In this document: positions 60,501 through 64,000 of the stretch, one piece after another | How positions within the stretch are numbered: position 1 is the stretch's first letter | How the letters are laid out: the number at the start of each line of letters is the position of its first letter | Notes under the pieces: model-generated | Seen by the model: only the letters and a program-made list of their open reading frames with translations | Told to the model about the DNA's origin: nothing | The model's database searches: none | Program-made: the position numbers and the translations under genes | Assembly (NCBI GenBank): GCA_964645625.1 | Contig: CAZYAI010000007.1 | Location: 1 to 64,000 of the forward strand | Direction of reading: 5' to 3' | Origin: AB-137-C09 sp964645625 | Lineage (GTDB): Bacteria > Pseudomonadota > Zetaproteobacteria > Mariprofundales > Mariprofundaceae | Length of the DNA: 64,000 bases

Positions 60501-61217
60501 GTTGCCAGTGAGATTATCGCCCCAACTGGTGCGAACATCATTATCGCTAACAATGGTAAAGAGGCTCTTGAATATATACAGCAAGAACATTTTGACCTTA
60601 TCCTGATGGATTTACAAATGCCAGTGATGGATGGCTACACCGCCACCCGCCAACTTCGTAAGAACCCCAAGTTTGATACGCTACCAGTGATTGCCATGAC
60701 CGCCCATGCAATGAGCGATGAACGCCAACGCTGTCTTGACTTAGGGATGAATGACTATGTCACTAAGCCCATTAATCCTTCCGAGCTTTTTGAAACGATG
60801 GCAAAATGGTTACATACAACCACATCGACCATCACACAAATGCCTCTGAATGCGATAAAAGAGACGAAAGAACCCTATCCAGGCGTGAACTGGGATGCCT
60901 GCTTGAAGCGAACAGGTGGCAATGAGGAAACAGCCAAACGTCTGCTACATATGTTCGCCGAACAGTTTGGCGACAGCGGCCGCAAGCTGAAACAGTTTAG
61001 GGTTGAAGAAGCGCATGAACACATGCAAGCGCATGTCCATGAGCTAAAGGGTGTGGCTGGAAACCTTTGCCTAGAAAACATCTGTGATGCAGCCGAAGCG
61101 TTAGAGCAACGCTTAAGGCAACAACAAACGACTGATATTGAAATCAAATCGCTCGAGTTGGCCTGGAATGTCTGCAAAAGCTGGTCTTTCGCTAGAGAAG
61201 CCAAAAGAAAGCTGTAA
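57539..61217 (+). pseudogene. Ammonium transporter fused to a hybrid histidine kinase, broken by a frameshift
   Basis: Frame 1 (57539-57979) gives the first ~145 Amt residues; frame 2 continues from about 57960 to 61217. Skipping one base near 57970 restores AWNG...NNNTTHGWLAAIGFVDFAGSS. Amt features: MQAGFLCLETGLTRSKN, the first pore His in DFAGSSVVHS and the second in AVHAAAGVWG. Then a HAMP-like linker, PAS (about 58880-59230), HisKA with His at 59310-59312 (MSHEIRTP), HATPase (NAIKF, DDGIGM, GGTGLGL), two receivers (Asp at 60180-60182 and 60609-60611) and HPt (His 61038-61040). The layout resembles known Amt sensor kinases. The break is a true mutation, a sequencing error or a recoding site. 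Confidence 0.85.
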
Positions 61218-61316
61218 ATACGTGGCTTTCCGTTTAAGATGGGACAAAATTAATGGCTAACCGCCCGCACACGTGCATTCTCTCTTAGTGATAAAAAAAC
61301 ATCCAGAATCACCATT

Positions 61317-61846
61317 GTGGGCATTGAAACATTAGCTGAATCGCATGGCTTGAGTGACAAGAAAAACATCATGAAAAAGTTCCGCAATCAGATTAAGGCT
61401 TTGGCTGTGCCGGTAAGTTTCTGGTGCTCATTCGTCCACTCGACCTTGGGCGATTTAGGCGCGGATGAACAAACCAACGCTTGGGGGCATGCGAGTCAGA
61501 CGCTTAAAGATGATCCCTTCACCGCGACGTTGATGGAAAATGAGCTTCAACCATGGGTTGCGCGAACTGATTGGGTGGCGCGACACTTTCACCGAAGTTC
61601 GTATGCTGTTGAGGGGCGAAACGGCTGTTTGCCCCAGATATATCATAATGGAGCGAGGCTTCACTGACAAACGATTACAAGCACTAACCGTGATACGTAA
61701 CTACGGCATCAAACATAGCAATGGTTCAACAGCAGTATCACGTTTGTTTGGGCAAGAATCTCCTGACCCACTAACATGGCTTTTGGAACAGATTGGAGAA
61801 CGCCCCTTACCTAGAAGGTCAAAAAAGAGGGCTATATATAACCCTT
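61317..61846 (+). pseudogene. Transposase-like relic (DUF6399-type C-terminus), frameshifted
   Basis: Two overlapping frames together read WVARTDWVARHFHRSSYAVEGRNGCL, then (other frame) ERGFTDKRLQALTVIRNYGIKH, SNGSTAVSRLFGQESPDPLTWLL and GERPLPRRSKKR. This is the pattern I remember for the C-terminal part of a DUF6399/transposase-like family (EGRNG...LSQ, DGTTAASRLF, ELPLPR). The shift falls near 61655. The upstream part (61317-61500) is poorly preserved. No inverted ends were found. The rest of 61218-62072 has no supported gene. Confidence 0.6.
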
Positions 61847-62072
61847 TGATTTTATTGACTGTCCCGTCTTAAAAGGGAAACCCTCATGCTGAGATGCTAC
61901 TTACTTAAGTTTGATGCCAATGGCGATAAGGAAGTCACCCATTACTCGCAAGCGTGACCCCTTATACATCATGCGCTTATTTAACTATGCGCAATGTGGA
62001 TGTTGATGTTATGTATGGTTGTTGGGGCGAGTGATGTATGCCTTTGTTGAATTTCGCTTTGCTTTACTCAAC

Positions 62073-62438
62073 CTACAGTGTTTTGAGAAATTCAATCACA
62101 TCGTAGCGGTTTTGGTCGGTTTGCATCTCAGGGAAGGAGGGCATTTTAACGCCCATGGTATTGCCATCCATAAGCTTTTTAGCAGTGGCATCAACCTTGG
62201 CGAATGCTTCTGGCCCCTTGATCCATTGATTCAGCCAAGCTGGCGTGTGGCGTTTGGTCACATCTTTGAAGCCTGGCGCGCCGACCGCGCTTTTTTCATC
62301 CGTTAGTTTATGGCAATGAATACAAATGGATTCATAAATAGTTTTGCCGTGCGCTGCATCGCCAGCGGGAATGTCTTCCGCAGCAGCGGTGGTTGCATGC
62401 ATCATGATGCCGAGAAAAAGAAAAACAACAAACTTCAT
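62073..62438 (-). CDS. Small exported mono-heme cytochrome c
   Basis: 121 residues with signal peptide (1-20, ...ATTAAAEDIP). It is a class I cytochrome c: heme motif CIHCH (YESICIHCHKLTDEKSAVGAPGF), Met ligand in GVKMPSFPEM and the C-terminal helix RYDVIEFLKTL. It is a soluble periplasmic electron carrier and a plausible link between the bc1 complex and the oxidase. Single gene with GAGGTA upstream. Confidence 0.92.
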   Translation of the reverse strand: MKFVVFLFLGIMMHATTAAAEDIPAGDAAHGKTIYESICIHCHKLTDEKSAVGAPGFKDVTKRHTPAWLNQWIKGPEAFAKVDATAKKLMDGNTMGVKMPSFPEMQTDQNRYDVIEFLKTL

Positions 62439-62570
62439 TGCGAATACCTCTTAAAGCGCACTTTAGACACAAGATCGAGAGCCTGCAAGCGCGAGCATAG
62501 CACCAGTAAGGCTAAATAATACCCCTATACATTATTCGGAAAAGGTTGCGGCGCAAAGGTCAACATGGGA

Positions 62571-63386
62571 TTAACGTTGGCAATAAACACAATAAAAGGT
62601 GCTGCGCCCTTGTTGTTTGCATTGTCGCAGTGTGTGTTGGCAATGGTAGCAGGGTTGACCCGCGCGACCATAAACGCGGAATTCATGGGCAAAATAGCCA
62701 GGTTTTCCGTCAGGGCGGGCAAAGCTTTGGATGGTACTTCCGCCCGCTTCTATGGCGGCATGGAGTACCGTGCGAATGGCACGATGCAATAACACCACGC
62801 GCTGTTTCGCCACGCGGTTGGCGGCGCGTTTGGGGTGAATGCCCGCCGTAAACAAGGCTTCTGAGGCATAGATATTGCCCACACCAACGACGATAGCACC
62901 ATCCATGATGACCTGCTTGATGGGGCTGCGGCGTTGTTGTAAATCGTGGTAAAAACCTTCGACAGTAAACGAGGGGGAAAGTGGTTCTGGGCCTAGCTTG
63001 GCAAGCCACGGATGTTGTTGCCATGGTTGCTCATGACTTAAACCCACACAGCCAAAGCGGCGCGGGTCGCGATAACGAAGGCTTACATCACCATCAAAAT
63101 CCAGTCGTAGGTGTTCATGTTTGGCGGCGGGTGCATCGGGGCTTAATACATGGAATTGCCCGCTCATGCCAAGATGCCAAAGCACAGTATAATGCTGTTC
63201 AAAGTGTAGTAGCAGGTATTTGGCGCGTCGTTCCACCGCCTGTAAACGCAGACCACACAAGGGTGATAACTCAGGCACGGGGTAACGCAAGCGTGGTTGT
63301 GTGCAATGCACGTTGATGAGGGAGCGATTACACACAGCATCATCCAACGCCATGCGTACGACTTCGACTTCAGGCAGTTCAGGCAT
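62571..63386 (-). CDS. mutM: Formamidopyrimidine-DNA glycosylase
   Basis: 271 residues from the ATG at 63386; the N-terminal Pro-Glu (MPELPEVEVV) is the active site, so the start is certain. It removes oxidised purines such as 8-oxoguanine. Other features are RRAKYLLLHF, WHLGMSGQF, YRDPRRFG, VVGVGNIYASEALF (helix-two-turn-helix) and the zinc finger YGRAGQPCYHCQHTL...STFYCVYCQ. It overlaps the upstream gene by eight bases. Confidence 0.96.
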   Translation of the reverse strand: MPELPEVEVVRMALDDAVCNRSLINVHCTQPRLRYPVPELSPLCGLRLQAVERRAKYLLLHFEQHYTVLWHLGMSGQFHVLSPDAPAAKHEHLRLDFDGDVSLRYRDPRRFGCVGLSHEQPWQQHPWLAKLGPEPLSPSFTVEGFYHDLQQRRSPIKQVIMDGAIVVGVGNIYASEALFTAGIHPKRAANRVAKQRVVLLHRAIRTVLHAAIEAGGSTIQSFARPDGKPGYFAHEFRVYGRAGQPCYHCQHTLRQCKQQGRSTFYCVYCQR

Positions 63387-63801
63387 AGTTAGAGTCTTGT
63401 TCCCATAGCGGAGTGCGTGCCATTGCGCCCTTAGCTTTTTCGTGCACTTGTTCCATGGTGAGGGCATCACCCAGCCAGATGGCAACCTTGTCGGCTCCCG
63501 CCATGAAGGCGAGTTCGCGCAGGGCATGGTCTTCGACTTCGGACAGACCTCCTTCGACCATTTCACAAGGGTGGATCAACAATACAGGCCCCATCATTGG
63601 CAGGCTCCAGCCATAAGCTTCTTTTACCGCTTGCTCTAAACAAACGGCTGCTGCATGCAGTTGCCCAACCAATAGTCGTGGTGTACTGAAGGGAACAGAG
63701 GGTTGTACTGAAGTATGCACATCCTGCTTGTCAGGCAGGGTGATTTCGTATCGGTTGCGGTAAATCTTGAGGTAAACAATGCGTGAGAACAAAAGACTCA
63801 T
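63379..63801 (-). CDS. Hypothetical protein, weakly MreB-like segment
   Basis: 140 residues, no signal peptide, family not recognised. The segment GGLSEVEDHALRELAFMAGADKVAIWLG resembles the actin-like MreB stretch (Gly-Ile-Thr-Glu-Val-Glu-x-Arg-Ala-Val...Ala-Gly-Ala-Arg-x-Val). The protein is far too short for MreB and lacks its nucleotide-binding motifs. It could be a degenerate or specialised actin-like fragment, or chance. GGAGG lies upstream of the ATG. It overlaps mutM by eight bases, so the two are co-transcribed. Confidence 0.6.
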   Translation of the reverse strand: MSLLFSRIVYLKIYRNRYEITLPDKQDVHTSVQPSVPFSTPRLLVGQLHAAAVCLEQAVKEAYGWSLPMMGPVLLIHPCEMVEGGLSEVEDHALRELAFMAGADKVAIWLGDALTMEQVHEKAKGAMARTPLWEQDSNYA

Positions 63802-64000
63802 GAGACATCCTCCTTTGATGTAAGCAGCCGCCCATAATTATTTTAACATTTTTAATCTAGTTTATTTCACGATCTTCGGCGTTACAAAAACGTTATTATT
63901 AATAGGGCGATCACACTGCCGCGCCTTTGGCTTGCCAATACCTCCGTTTTTGTGCCTTGAATATCGCGAAATATCCGTCGGTAGAAATATTAAAACAAAT
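63802..64000. other. AT-rich upstream region at the right edge
   Basis: No gene is seen. It probably contains the promoter of the 63379-63801/mutM unit; AT-rich sequence at 63840-63905 (TTTTAACATTTTTAATC, ATTATTAATAG) fits this, but no specific boxes can be assigned. Confidence 0.4.

Noticed and set aside
61886..61957. A 23-codon plus-strand frame after the transposase relic
   Set aside because: Too short, without recognisable ribosome-binding site spacing or conservation evidence.

Overview
The window reads as a chromosomal segment of a Gram-negative, microaerobic proteobacterium with an outer membrane (BamD, MlaA, Pal, KdsB) and a cytochrome-rich respiratory chain (bc1 complex, succinate dehydrogenase, a cbb3-family oxidase, several c-type cytochromes). 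A CbbY-type phosphatase, ribulose-phosphate epimerase and the respiratory gene set would fit an autotrophic, iron-oxidising zetaproteobacterium of the Mariprofundus/Ghiorsea type. That assignment is inference from gene content and from remembered gene orders such as hisZ-purA and petABC; no marker gene here settles it.

Layout. (1) 1-1784: the early end of a Mu-like transposable prophage running off the left edge (transposase A, two small early genes, a divergent repressor, an operator array and three terminal binding sites). It has inserted into, and truncated, a host NMT1/THI5-PAS sensor gene (1785-3178). (2) 3339-4779: tpiA, secG, tRNA-Leu. (3) 4780-5376: nested palindromic repeats. (4) 5377-13040: a large minus-strand respiratory island made of an unusual cbb3-type oxidase operon (CcoN, long CcoO, a CcoP-like subunit with no heme motif, three tiny membrane proteins), a CcoS-like protein, a membrane-anchored cytochrome c and an accessory set of membrane proteins that includes a formylglycine-generating-enzyme-like protein. 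(5) 13242-18745: clpS-clpA-rnd-xthA and small unknowns on the minus strand. (6) 18813-28369: CbbY-like phosphatase, M20 hydrolase, bamD, family 5 uracil-DNA glycosylase, a HAD hydrolase, DUF2145, lytic transglycosylase, pal-cpoB-queE-queC and a di-heme peroxidase. (7) 28472-33524: two tRNAs, a DUF1573-cytochrome fusion, rpe and petABC. (8) 33676-38962: a membrane spermidine-synthase-like/TPR protein, an APH-kinase fusion, tadA. (9) 38949-39792: a secreted Asp/Lys/Ser/Gly repeat protein interrupted by a 100-N assembly gap. (10) 40329-46227: serA-hisZ-purA, aspS. (11) 46453-57266: thioredoxin-like protein, two secreted unknowns, mlaA, an M50 protease, sdhCDAB, lipoproteins, a quinone-oxidoreductase-like enzyme and kdsB. 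(12) 57429-61217: a sigma-54 promoter and an ammonium transporter fused to a hybrid histidine kinase, broken by a one-base frameshift. (13) 61317-64000: a transposase relic, a small cytochrome c, mutM and an unknown.

How it fits together: succinate dehydrogenase feeds the quinone pool, PetABC passes electrons to c-type cytochromes, and the cbb3-family oxidase accepts them. The 5377-9115 genes look like accessories of that oxidase or of an electron carrier feeding it. The best candidates for undescribed biology are this oxidase and accessory island, the Amt-kinase with its sigma-54 site, and the repeat-rich secreted protein. Mobile DNA is present as the Mu-like prophage, palindromic repeats, a MITE-like element and a transposase relic.
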